Below the pieces are notes generated by a model. The model was not told the origin of the DNA. It saw only the letters and a program-made list of their open reading frames with translations, and did not search any database. 31,821 nt of DNA from a virus. Numbering within the stretch: position 1 is the first letter of the stretch; each line of letters starts with the position of its first letter. Below, one piece after another: positions 25,335-31,680 of the stretch. The translations under genes and the position numbers were made by a program. The stretch lies in the IMG/VR virus record IMGVR_UViG_3300032223_000593, positions 1 through 31,821 of that record. One strand, 5' to 3'.

Positions 25335-26114
25335 TCAAGAAGTTGCGGTGGTGCTGTAGGTCACAGCCAAACTGTCTCCAGATGCAACAGTCTTATATCC
25401 GCCAGTAAATGCGCCAGCAGAATATAGAACACCAACAGTTGTATCTTTAGTAGCAGATGCAGATGCGCCACCGTTAATAAAACAACCACCAACGTTACCA
25501 GAAGAGGTCATTGCAAATGTTACAGCAGAACCTGTTTTGGTTGTTACGTTAGACGGTGAAGTACCTGAAGAAGTTGCGGCAGTCCAAGTAATTGATTGAC
25601 GGTTACCTGTGTATGTAGGAGCGTTAGCTAAACCAACTTCAACCCAACCAGCGTGTGTAACCATTGTATCTGCGGCAAGGAATGTACCGATTAAGTTAGC
25701 TGTACCTGTACCAGAACCAGCGCCTGTAGCAACAAACACAATACCAACAGTATTTGCAGATGCGCCGATTGACGTAAATGTTGTTGTACCAACAGAAGCA
25801 ATTTGATATGTTGCACCCGTAACAAAAGAACCAGCAGTTACTAATGTACCTGTGTAACCAACAAGACCTAAATAGTTTGCACCAGAAGCTGTACCACCAG
25901 CTGTACCAGTAGCACCAAAGTAAAAGTCAAATAAAGACTGTTTACCAATAGCAGTAACAACGTTAGGGGCAGTATCTTCCCATTTAACATTGCCTTCAGC
26001 ATCACGGCAAACAACGTGATATACACCTTGCATACCTAAAGCCTCGCTAGAACCAGCTCCACGAGTAACGGAGGCAACTGAAGTATCTCCAAATTTTGAT
26101 AATTCTTGTTTCAT
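25335..26114 (-). CDS. Virion protein with an inserted GTGTA-type module
   Basis: A 259-residue protein. The flanks (YHVVCRDAEGNVKWEDTAPN, then GKQSLFDFYFG and TMVTHAGWVEV) belong to a common environmental-phage structural protein class. Between about residues 91 and 142 lies an extra beta module (SFVTGATYQIASVGTTTFTS, then IGASANTVGIVFVATGAGSG and TGTA). It matches a short domain that recurs, in my knowledge, at loops of many unrelated phage fibre and tail proteins. It has a TAGGAG site before its ATG. Position in the virion is unknown. Confidence 0.75.
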   Translation of the reverse strand: MKQELSKFGDTSVASVTRGAGSSEALGMQGVYHVVCRDAEGNVKWEDTAPNVVTAIGKQSLFDFYFGATGTAGGTASGANYLGLVGYTGTLVTAGSFVTGATYQIASVGTTTFTSIGASANTVGIVFVATGAGSGTGTANLIGTFLAADTMVTHAGWVEVGLANAPTYTGNRQSITWTAATSSGTSPSNVTTKTGSAVTFAMTSSGNVGGCFINGGASASATKDTTVGVLYSAGAFTGGYKTVASGDSLAVTYSTTATS

Positions 26115-26122
26115 AATTGCTC

Positions 26123-26542
26123 CTAGTTAAGAATAATAACAGCCGTTGTAGATGTAGCTGTTGGAAAAGTTACAGTAAAATTGCCTGACGCTATTTTATC
26201 AGACCCAAAATCTAATACACATACAGCCGCATTTGTAGTCCCATTATAAATCAAAGCACCCCTAGCAGTAAAGGATGCGCCGGTCCAAGTAACATTATTA
26301 AATGAAATATATGCTGAATTATTGCTAGTGCTACTTGCTGGCGGGATGTTGGTTAGGGTTTTTCCTCCGGCGGTGTATCCCGCTCCAGAAACCTCATTGG
26401 AAGTACTATAAGCAGTAGTTGTATTGTCCAGATTAGCCAGAGATGTATAAAGTGCAATTTTATAGGTTCCACTAGTAAAGTTCTCCAATCCATTCAACAG
26501 ATTCTGTTTAAATATGGTGCATTGACCTTGTGTAAAACTCAT
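26123..26542 (-). CDS. Beta-rich virion protein
   Basis: A 139-residue protein. The segments GTYKIALYTSLANLDNTTTA, NEVSGAGYTAGGKTLTN, FTARGALIYNGT and AVCVLDFGSDKI define a family common in phage structural regions (KxALYT...AYxxxNEVSGxGYTAGG) whose function is not known to me. It overlaps the HNH endonuclease stop by 4 nt (ATGA) and precedes the 259-residue gene by 8 nt. A tail-tip or adaptor role is plausible. Confidence 0.78.
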   Translation of the reverse strand: MSFTQGQCTIFKQNLLNGLENFTSGTYKIALYTSLANLDNTTTAYSTSNEVSGAGYTAGGKTLTNIPPASSTSNNSAYISFNNVTWTGASFTARGALIYNGTTNAAVCVLDFGSDKIASGNFTVTFPTATSTTAVIILN

Positions 26543-27075
26543 ACTATAACCTCAAACTTATTTAATTTTGCAGAGTTTTCAGACAGCCGCATTGGCTGTA
26601 AATTACTAGGCACATGTAGTCCAGACACCAATTCGCCTTGCAATGGAATAATATGGTCAATAGTCCATTTTTCTTTGTTTTCACGAGTAAGCATTGTGGC
26701 TATAGCATACATACATTTAATTTTTAATCTGTCAAAATCAGTCAACCAAGACGGTGTTCTTTGTATTCTAGCGGCTCTTCTTTTTGCTGTTGTGGTCCGT
26801 CTAACAATGTAGCCAGCCAATGTACTTTCGTATTTTTTTATTGCTCTTATACGACTTTGTTTGCCTTCTATAGATTGTGAATATGTTTTTTCTGTCTGCT
26901 TTCCTTTTTCCGACCATCTATACTTTTGTTGTCTAGACACTCTATTAATATGTGCCGTAGGGTTTGTCATCTCCATTACATATTGGCATTTTTTACAGGT
27001 ATGTCTATGCCCGTTAGAATGTTTTTTAAATTCTATCAACTCTTTATTCACCAAACATTTTTTACAGGTTCTCAT
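26539..27075 (-). CDS. HNH homing endonuclease
   Basis: A 178-residue endonuclease. Two cysteine pairs at the N-terminus (C4, C7, C27, C30) form a zinc finger, a long basic helical linker follows (about residues 45-110), and the C-terminus has the HNH core: IDHIIPLQGELVSGLHVPSN, then LQPMRLSENSAKLNKF, with D140 and H141. It lies between the adaptor gene (2 nt upstream) and a small structural gene whose ATG overlaps the endonuclease stop by 4 nt. It is unlike the other two endonucleases in the window, so the three were acquired separately. Confidence 0.92.
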   Translation of the reverse strand: MRTCKKCLVNKELIEFKKHSNGHRHTCKKCQYVMEMTNPTAHINRVSRQQKYRWSEKGKQTEKTYSQSIEGKQSRIRAIKKYESTLAGYIVRRTTTAKRRAARIQRTPSWLTDFDRLKIKCMYAIATMLTRENKEKWTIDHIIPLQGELVSGLHVPSNLQPMRLSENSAKLNKFEVIV

Positions 27076-27077
27076 AA

Positions 27078-27803
27078 TTAAATTACGCCTCCTTTTGGAG
27101 CTGCGTTTAATTTTAACATCCCATCTCTATAACTATCACCACGTTCAAGAGCATCGCACAGTCTACGTAATTCATTCATTGCTTCAGTATATTTAGCTGT
27201 ATAGAAAGTGATAATATCCTGTTCCGCCTTCATAAAAATAGCGGCTTCTAACAAGCAACCATAGAGTAAAACAGGGTCATAGTTATCACCAAGCCAAGAC
27301 TCACCAGCAGTAACAATAGATGCTGGATAATAAAAATAATGCATTTCAACCTGATAATTAGCATCAGGTGTAGGTCCTAGGATATAAGACAATGCATTTG
27401 CATTATTGTATTGTGTACCAAATAAAGCGTAATACTTAGGTGTTCCACTAGCGGCTGGGTAAGGATAAGCCTCACGGATAAAGTTAACATCTTTATTTAA
27501 AAGATACGTATAAGGCACCGTAAGGTCATTAGTATAAACAGCGACAGAATAAGCTGATAACCAATCAGTCGGTAAAGATAGGTATTGATTTCCAGAACTT
27601 ACAGTACCTGTTACGTTTCTTCTTAAAGCCGGTATATTTATAGAGTTATAAATACGTGTTTCTGCTTGGGTAATAAATGTATTAACTTGGGTATTACTTG
27701 CTGTTGTTACAGTCGTAGTTCCATCAGTCCCAGTAAATGTAGTACTTGGGAATTCGTTTTCACAATACGTTTTTATTGTATTGAATAACGTTGTATAGTT
27801 CAT
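27078..27803 (-). CDS. Head-tail adaptor, SU10-type
   Basis: A 241-residue protein. The start MNYTTLFNTIKTYCENEFPS and the later FITQAETRIYNSINIPALRR, LSLPTDWLSAYSVAV and YDPVLLYGCLLEAAIFMK are the pattern of the SU10-like phage adaptor class that sits between portal and tail. Length is normal. It overlaps the following small gene by 1 nt and ends 2 nt before the HNH gene. With the 244-residue protein at 29.1-29.8 kb it probably forms the head-tail connection. Confidence 0.8.
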   Translation of the reverse strand: MNYTTLFNTIKTYCENEFPSTTFTGTDGTTTVTTASNTQVNTFITQAETRIYNSINIPALRRNVTGTVSSGNQYLSLPTDWLSAYSVAVYTNDLTVPYTYLLNKDVNFIREAYPYPAASGTPKYYALFGTQYNNANALSYILGPTPDANYQVEMHYFYYPASIVTAGESWLGDNYDPVLLYGCLLEAAIFMKAEQDIITFYTAKYTEAMNELRRLCDALERGDSYRDGMLKLNAAPKGGVI

Positions 27804-28048
27804 TAAGCCATTGGTCCCATAGCTTTTCTACCACGCTCTGCTGCGCCATTACCACGAGTTTCTAAACCCTCGTTTTTAACTTCTTTAAATGGTCCCTTAG
27901 TAACATAGCCTACTGAGATATTCATTTTATTAAGATAGTCATTACCAGATTCCATAGACATATTAGGCAGCTCATTACCTACAGATTTACCATCCATAGT
28001 ATGTGGTTTTGCATAAACTCCGGCGGGTTTGTTGTTAATTTTAGCCAT
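27803..28048 (-). CDS. Small basic protein with C-terminal TRGNGAAERGRKAMGPMA
   Basis: An 81-residue protein. The N-terminus is Lys/Gly/Asn-rich with no recognised fold, and the C-terminus is LETRGNGAAERGRKAMGPMA. The same kind of ending (TRG or IRG, then G.A..G.KA.GPMA) is found on small proteins of many environmental phages. It shares the TRGxGxA core with the three tagged proteins nearby. The function is unknown; its place between a basic small protein and the adaptor suggests a virion component. Confidence 0.75.
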   Translation of the reverse strand: MAKINNKPAGVYAKPHTMDGKSVGNELPNMSMESGNDYLNKMNISVGYVTKGPFKEVKNEGLETRGNGAAERGRKAMGPMA

Positions 28049-28050
28049 GA

Positions 28051-28251
28051 TTATTTTCCATTCGCTTTAAGTTTAGCCATATTGCGTCCCATAGACTTCA
28101 TATCGTCATTAGTCTTGCCGCCTTTAGATAGCTTGGTCAAATTAGTGCCCTTACCACCCTTATGCTCTTGTTTATCATGCATTTTAAAAGCTTTCTTAAC
28201 GATTGCCTTATCTTGCTTGATATCTTCTTTCATGCTTTCCATCTTCGCCAT
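28051..28251 (-). CDS. Small Lys-rich protein, function unknown
   Basis: A 66-residue, very basic protein (about a quarter lysine). MKEDIKQDKAIVKKAFKMHD is probably a helix, followed by KQEHKGGKGTNLTKLSKGGK with two GG motifs. A good AAGGAG site precedes the ATG. It is the kind of small protein regularly found beside head-tail genes in environmental phages. DNA or nucleic-acid binding is possible from the charge, but not shown. Confidence 0.72.
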   Translation of the reverse strand: MAKMESMKEDIKQDKAIVKKAFKMHDKQEHKGGKGTNLTKLSKGGKTNDDMKSMGRNMAKLKANGK

Positions 28252-28261
28252 TTTTAGCTCC

Positions 28262-28639
28262 TTAACTGATTGTTACACTATTAGTCACACCTGTTGATTG
28301 TAATGCATTTGGTGTTTCATTAAAATCGTATTTCATACCTACAGGGTTCCATCCCCATTGAATCTGTCTACTACCACCACTAGGAAACCCGCTAACATCA
28401 TAACCTGACTGGTAATAACTATTATCTCTACGTGGCTCTCTTACTGCTTGTGGGTCATTTACCGGATACATGCCTAATTGCAACTGCGGCTGGTCCATTT
28501 CCCAACACTCGTGACATACTTTAATACTGACATTTTTTGTCTTAATAGTCAACTTCTTTAGCTCTGTAAGCTTATATCTAAACCCACATCTATCGCACTC
28601 GGCAATAGCAAACTTGCCAGACGAGAACATCGTAGTCAT
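28262..28639 (-). CDS. Small protein with four-cysteine zinc ribbon
   Basis: A 125-residue protein. CDRCGFRY (C15, C18) and CHECWE (C42, C45) form a typical zinc ribbon of the kind seen in phage structural proteins (CxRCGFxY ... CxxCWE). The C-terminal half is Pro/Gly/Asn-rich, with QIQWGWNPVGMKYDFNETP. It overlaps the upstream gene by 4 nt. It is probably a virion protein, since this family appears next to head-tail adaptors; the exact role is unknown. Confidence 0.78.
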   Translation of the reverse strand: MTTMFSSGKFAIAECDRCGFRYKLTELKKLTIKTKNVSIKVCHECWEMDQPQLQLGMYPVNDPQAVREPRRDNSYYQSGYDVSGFPSGGSRQIQWGWNPVGMKYDFNETPNALQSTGVTNSVTIS

Positions 28640-29088
28640 TTTCTAGCCTTGCCGTATCCGCGCGTTGCTAATTTACCAGCAACTTTTGGTTTAGCCGAAT
28701 TACTTTTTGATTTAACCGAACCGCCTTGGTTAAATTCTGTTTTATAGCCAACTTCATATCTTGGTTGCATTGGACTATTTAATGGTTTAATGATTTTTCC
28801 ATAAAATCCAGATGGATGTTCGTATGTAGCGTCTATTCCACCTATTTTATTAATCTGTCCTACTGGAGTATCAACATTGATGCCCGTAGCGCCTAGATTT
28901 AACTTCCCCTTTTTATCCGCATATTCCCCTCCAACGCGTGCCAAATGTCCCGGAATTGATGGTCCCATATCAGGATTATGAGGAAATGCTCCTGCACTAA
29001 TAGAAACGGGAAGATAATTTGAGTCTATATTTTCGTCATCCGTTTCACGAAGTTTTTCATTTGCTCGTTCTGATAAACTTTTAGCCAT
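28636..29088 (-). CDS. Virion-associated protein ending in the KVAGKLATRGYGKA tag
   Basis: A 150-residue protein. Residues 50-115 are an ordered beta-type region (LARVGGEYADKKGKLNLGAT, then GQINKIGGIDATYEHPSGFY), followed by a linker with FNQGGSVKSKS and the terminal KVAGKLATRGYGKARK. The last 14 matched residues are identical to those ending the proteins at 30170-30418 and 31149-31451. It overlaps the next gene by 4 nt and starts 1 nt after the gp4-like gene. Function unknown. Confidence 0.75.
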   Translation of the reverse strand: MAKSLSERANEKLRETDDENIDSNYLPVSISAGAFPHNPDMGPSIPGHLARVGGEYADKKGKLNLGATGINVDTPVGQINKIGGIDATYEHPSGFYGKIIKPLNSPMQPRYEVGYKTEFNQGGSVKSKSNSAKPKVAGKLATRGYGKARK

Positions 29089-29089
29089 T

Positions 29090-29824
29090 TTAACTATTCC
29101 CTAAATAGGTCATTCTAGGTATAAAACGAATCGGTGCCTTCTCACGGTCTTCTTCAGAGGCAAATTGGAACTGCTGTTCATAATCTTGTTTTAAACCCAT
29201 AACCCTATTAACGTCCATATTAGGAAGTTTTAAAGACAAGTAATAAGCTAAACCAGCCACCATACAAGGCAGCCAACGAAACGGAATATCTTGGGTATTT
29301 ACAGCATTACCAGCGTCCTGTATACGGCGCATACGCCAATAAACAAAGGTATAGTAGTTAGACTGGTCAGGGGTGGGCCAAACTGTGACTTGAGGGCTTC
29401 TATCAGGTGTTGCACCGGTAGGGTAGGTTGCGCCAGACTGCCTATTAATCCATACTTGAATTGGTCTTCCCTGCGCTAGTTTATTAGGGATTGTAGAGTA
29501 GGTAGATATACTGATGCGACTGATGGTGATATCGGTTTGATTGTTAGTTTGTCCAGCATTTGTTCTAATCTGGTGTTCCAATAAATCAATCGTATCCGTA
29601 GGTAAGTCGTAAGTGTTAGTACCCTGCACCATTGGTATAGTGCCTTGTTCAATTGTCCAAAGATTAATTCCACGGTTTGCCCATTCAATAGTTAGTAAGT
29701 TTAAAGAACGTCTTGCTGTACGAAAGTCATAACCAGAGCGCAACTCTTGACCACACCTCTCAAATGCTTCTTCAATAAGGTCTGATAAGTCTAGATTAAA
29801 TGCACTGGTTCCAGTTGTTGTCAT
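29090..29824 (-). CDS. Head-tail connector/tail-accessory protein, P22 gp4-like
   Basis: A 244-residue protein. The helical start LIEEAFERCGQELRSGYDFR, then TARRSLNLLTIEWANRGINLW, matches the first helices of P22 gp4-like accessory proteins common in environmental podovirus-like phages. It continues with DLPTDTIDLL and VTVWPTPDQSNYYTFVYWRM, and a helical C-terminus FRWLPCMVAGLAYYLSLKLP. It should join portal to tail. Its ATG overlaps the stop of the 41-residue gene upstream (ATGA). The family assignment rests on pattern recognition. Confidence 0.8.
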   Translation of the reverse strand: MTTTGTSAFNLDLSDLIEEAFERCGQELRSGYDFRTARRSLNLLTIEWANRGINLWTIEQGTIPMVQGTNTYDLPTDTIDLLEHQIRTNAGQTNNQTDITISRISISTYSTIPNKLAQGRPIQVWINRQSGATYPTGATPDRSPQVTVWPTPDQSNYYTFVYWRMRRIQDAGNAVNTQDIPFRWLPCMVAGLAYYLSLKLPNMDVNRVMGLKQDYEQQFQFASEEDREKAPIRFIPRMTYLGNS

Positions 29825-29946
29825 TTTGGAAACTCAAATATTAATCTTACAATTAAAAAATCAAACACAAGCATGTCGCAATCATCTTCATGTACTATCT
29901 CTGTGCCTAACATAACGCCTTTAATGAAATGGATATATAGCGTCAT
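29821..29946 (-). CDS. 41-residue small phage protein
   Basis: This short gene runs ATG 29946-29944 to TGA 29823-29821 and overlaps the start of the gp4-like gene by 4 nt (ATGA), which is the local style. The product begins MTLYIHFIKGVMLGTEIVHE and ends in FDFLIVRLIFEFPK. KGxMLGxE...LxxDLLIVRxxF is a pattern I know from other small phage proteins of unknown function. A stop-start overlap and no alternative gene in the gap 29825-29951 support it. The amphipathic to hydrophobic C-terminus may bind membrane or another protein. Confidence 0.7.
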   Translation of the reverse strand: MTLYIHFIKGVMLGTEIVHEDDCDMLVFDFLIVRLIFEFPK

Positions 29947-29951
29947 TTTAA

Positions 29952-30173
29952 TTACCTTTTTTTAGCCGTCTTTGCTGAATTGGTGAAATCCATACTGGTT
30001 GGTGCGCCTTTACTTCCGGGTTTGCGCATTTTTTCTTTAGAGCCAGCGGCAATACGAGCTTGCTTTTTATGGATATTTTCATATAAACCGCCCTTCTTTA
30101 ACAGCACTGCTGACTCACTTGTCTTAGGTATTTTTTTAGGGGACATTGCTCCCATACCACGACTAGCTTTCAT
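29952..30173 (-). CDS. Small basic protein with GLYENIHKKQARIAAG motif
   Basis: A 73-residue, Lys/Arg-rich protein. The central KKGGLYENIHKKQARIAAGS, then KEKMRKPGSKGAPT, followed by FTNSAKTAKKR, is a conserved pattern of small proteins in environmental phages. The ATG overlaps the upstream stop by 4 nt, and the next gene starts 5 nt downstream. The charge suggests nucleic-acid or capsid-interior binding. Function unknown. Confidence 0.75.
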   Translation of the reverse strand: MKASRGMGAMSPKKIPKTSESAVLLKKGGLYENIHKKQARIAAGSKEKMRKPGSKGAPTSMDFTNSAKTAKKR

Positions 30174-30418
30174 TTTGCTTTACCATACCCACGAGTAGCT
30201 AGTTTACCAGCGACTTTACCACCCTTTTTGTACTTGTCGCCCATAGGATTCGTAGTCTCACCAGTATCTGGCTTACCTACTATATTTTCTTTAGCTTCGT
30301 TTAATTTCTTCCCTAGCCTAGTTTTACTCATAGACTCTTCGGCGGCTTTGTTTTCCGCTTCAGTACCCATAATGTTTTCTTTAAGGCGAGTAATAGGGTT
30401 ATTGGATTTGCTTGGCAT
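30170..30418 (-). CDS. Small protein ending in the KVAGKLATRGYGKA tag
   Basis: An 82-residue protein. The N-terminal half is helical and charged (ITRLKENIMGTEAENKAAEE and KTRLGKKLNEAKENIVG), a short linker follows, and the C-terminus is YKKGGKVAGKLATRGYGKAK. The body shares nothing obvious with the two other tagged proteins. It lies 2 nt after the His-rich gene and overlaps the following gene by 4 nt. Function unknown; a virion or assembly component is inferred. Confidence 0.75.
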   Translation of the reverse strand: MPSKSNNPITRLKENIMGTEAENKAAEESMSKTRLGKKLNEAKENIVGKPDTGETTNPMGDKYKKGGKVAGKLATRGYGKAK

Positions 30419-30420
30419 AA

Positions 30421-30606
30421 TTAAGCCTTTCCGCCCATATACATAGTTTTTACGTGCTCGTGGTGTAACTTATGACCTGCTGCGTGGTCTTTAAAAAAGT
30501 TATGGTGTGGCTTATGACCTGCTTCGTGTGCTTTAGTAGCCTCTTCATGCATTTCATGTTTTACAACAGCTTGTTCTGTCATTACTTTTGCGTGGTCCAT
30601 TTTCAT
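30421..30606 (-). CDS. Histidine-rich small protein
   Basis: A 61-residue protein with 12 histidines. Start ATG 30606 has an AGGAGA site 5-6 nt upstream; the longer open frame from 30675 would overlap the upstream gene, so it is not preferred. HEAGHKPHHNFFKDHAAGHK continues with LHHEH, so a HxAGHKxHH unit occurs twice. This composition suits divalent-metal binding, or pH-dependent charge change. The end MYMGGKA carries the GG motif of its neighbours. No family recognised. Confidence 0.72.
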   Translation of the reverse strand: MKMDHAKVMTEQAVVKHEMHEEATKAHEAGHKPHHNFFKDHAAGHKLHHEHVKTMYMGGKA

Positions 30607-30619
30607 ATCTATCTCCTGA

Positions 30620-31147
30620 TTAGCAAACTTTACCTTTAGTTTTACCTTTAGACTCAATACCACCACCCTTAGCAAAACTCATATTTTTAACCTTACCCAT
30701 TTTAGGAGAACCAATAGCAGCCTCTTTAGGTGCTGGCTTCTTAGCGCTCATAGTATCTTTAACTTTTTCCATCTTTGCTGGCATCATACGTGTTTCAGCT
30801 TTTCCACCTTTTTTCATACCTAACATCCCCATAGATTTGGATTCGGGCATTATACCCTGTTTAGAAATACCTTTCGGTAACTGTTTATTCGTTTCTTTTT
30901 GAATCTTTGCACCTGAACTAGCCATACCGCCTCCTTTAAAAAGCGCCGTAGCGCCATGATTAGTTTTTTTCTTGTTTATAACTTGTAGCTCTGCGCTATT
31001 TTGTCCACCACTAGAAAACTTTTTACCCTTATCAGCTTCACTAAAATCTTTTCCTACAGACTGCGGCACTCCAGTTTTTTTAGCGAATGTTTTATTATGC
31101 GCTATTGCATTCATAAAGTCATGTTGTTTTTTACTTGAGCTTGGCAT
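30620..31147 (-). CDS. Lys/Gly-rich protein with N-terminal SKKQHDFM motif
   Basis: A 175-residue basic protein. The start at ATG 31147 is preferred: it lies 1 nt after the upstream stop, has GGAAGG 9 nt before it, and gives the familiar beginning MPSSSKKQHDFMNAIAHN (MPxxSKxQxxxM, as in DUF3008-like proteins). GVPQSVGKDFSEADKGKKF follows. The rest is low-complexity Lys/Gly/Met-rich with three GG motifs (FKGGG, MKKGGK, FAKGGG) and ends SKGKTKGKVC. Probably a disordered, nucleic-acid-compatible virion or assembly protein. Confidence 0.72.
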   Translation of the reverse strand: MPSSSKKQHDFMNAIAHNKTFAKKTGVPQSVGKDFSEADKGKKFSSGGQNSAELQVINKKKTNHGATALFKGGGMASSGAKIQKETNKQLPKGISKQGIMPESKSMGMLGMKKGGKAETRMMPAKMEKVKDTMSAKKPAPKEAAIGSPKMGKVKNMSFAKGGGIESKGKTKGKVC

Positions 31148-31148
31148 A

Positions 31149-31451
31149 CTATCTTGCCTTCCCATATCCTCTAGTCGCTAATTTACCAGCGACTTTACCA
31201 CCTTTTTTCATTGGTTTGATTTTAGAATCTTTATCAGCGCCAAGCACCTCTTTGAGACCTTTATGACTATCATCTCTAGGCTTCATTACACCTTGGTCTA
31301 GCCCACCATCAGGTGGTCTTAGTGCTTCATATTCATTTTTTTCATTAGGCATAAGCAAACCCATTACATTAGGGCGCCGTGTTCTTACAACTCCAGAATC
31401 TTTTGTTTTTCCAGATTTAATTTCACTTGCTATATTATCTATATCAGCCAT
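31149..31451 (-). CDS. Small protein ending in the KVAGKLATRGYGKA tag
   Basis: A 100-residue protein. ATG 31451 is preferred because it follows the upstream stop by 1 nt, whereas the longer frame (from 31472) overlaps that gene. The N-terminal part has RTRRPNVMGLLMPNEKNEYE, then ALRPPDGGLDQGVMKPRDDS, a mixed sequence with no recognised fold. It ends MKKGGKVAGKLATRGYGKAR. The same 14-residue end recurs at 30170-30418 and 28636-29088. Function unknown. Confidence 0.75.
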   Translation of the reverse strand: MADIDNIASEIKSGKTKDSGVVRTRRPNVMGLLMPNEKNEYEALRPPDGGLDQGVMKPRDDSHKGLKEVLGADKDSKIKPMKKGGKVAGKLATRGYGKAR

Positions 31452-31452
31452 A

Positions 31453-31680
31453 TTATTTCCAAAATTTTTCAAAAGCTGCTATTATTACACCGCCAAATAA
31501 TACTGCAAGTACATTGCTAATATAATGATATGTTTTCTTTTCTGCTTGTTGTTCGGCTAACATGCGGCGTATATCATTAACGCCTGCTTTTAACTCCTCA
31601 ACGTCTTTTACAAGCTTATCCATGTCATCCTGCAAATGCTTTAGTTCGTTGGCATGAGTAGCTAGCTCTCTAGCTGTCAA
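31453..31680 (-). CDS. XhlA-like coiled-coil membrane protein (start possibly frameshifted)
   Basis: A 75-residue protein as read from TTG 31680. Residues 5-48 form a coiled coil (HANELKHLQDDMDKLVKDVE, then ELKAGVNDIRRMLAEQQ), and a single transmembrane helix follows (ISNVLAVLFGGVIIAAF) with a short Lys end. This coiled-coil plus C-terminal membrane helix layout is that of XhlA-type haemolysin/holin-associated proteins. There is no ribosome binding site for the TTG. An ATG at 31708 with GGTGG upstream starts a 12-codon reading frame that, after removing one A at 31681-31683, would join this frame to give 84 residues. It lies far from the holin-endolysin pair. Confidence 0.7.
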   Translation of the reverse strand: MTARELATHANELKHLQDDMDKLVKDVEELKAGVNDIRRMLAEQQAEKKTYHYISNVLAVLFGGVIIAAFEKFWK

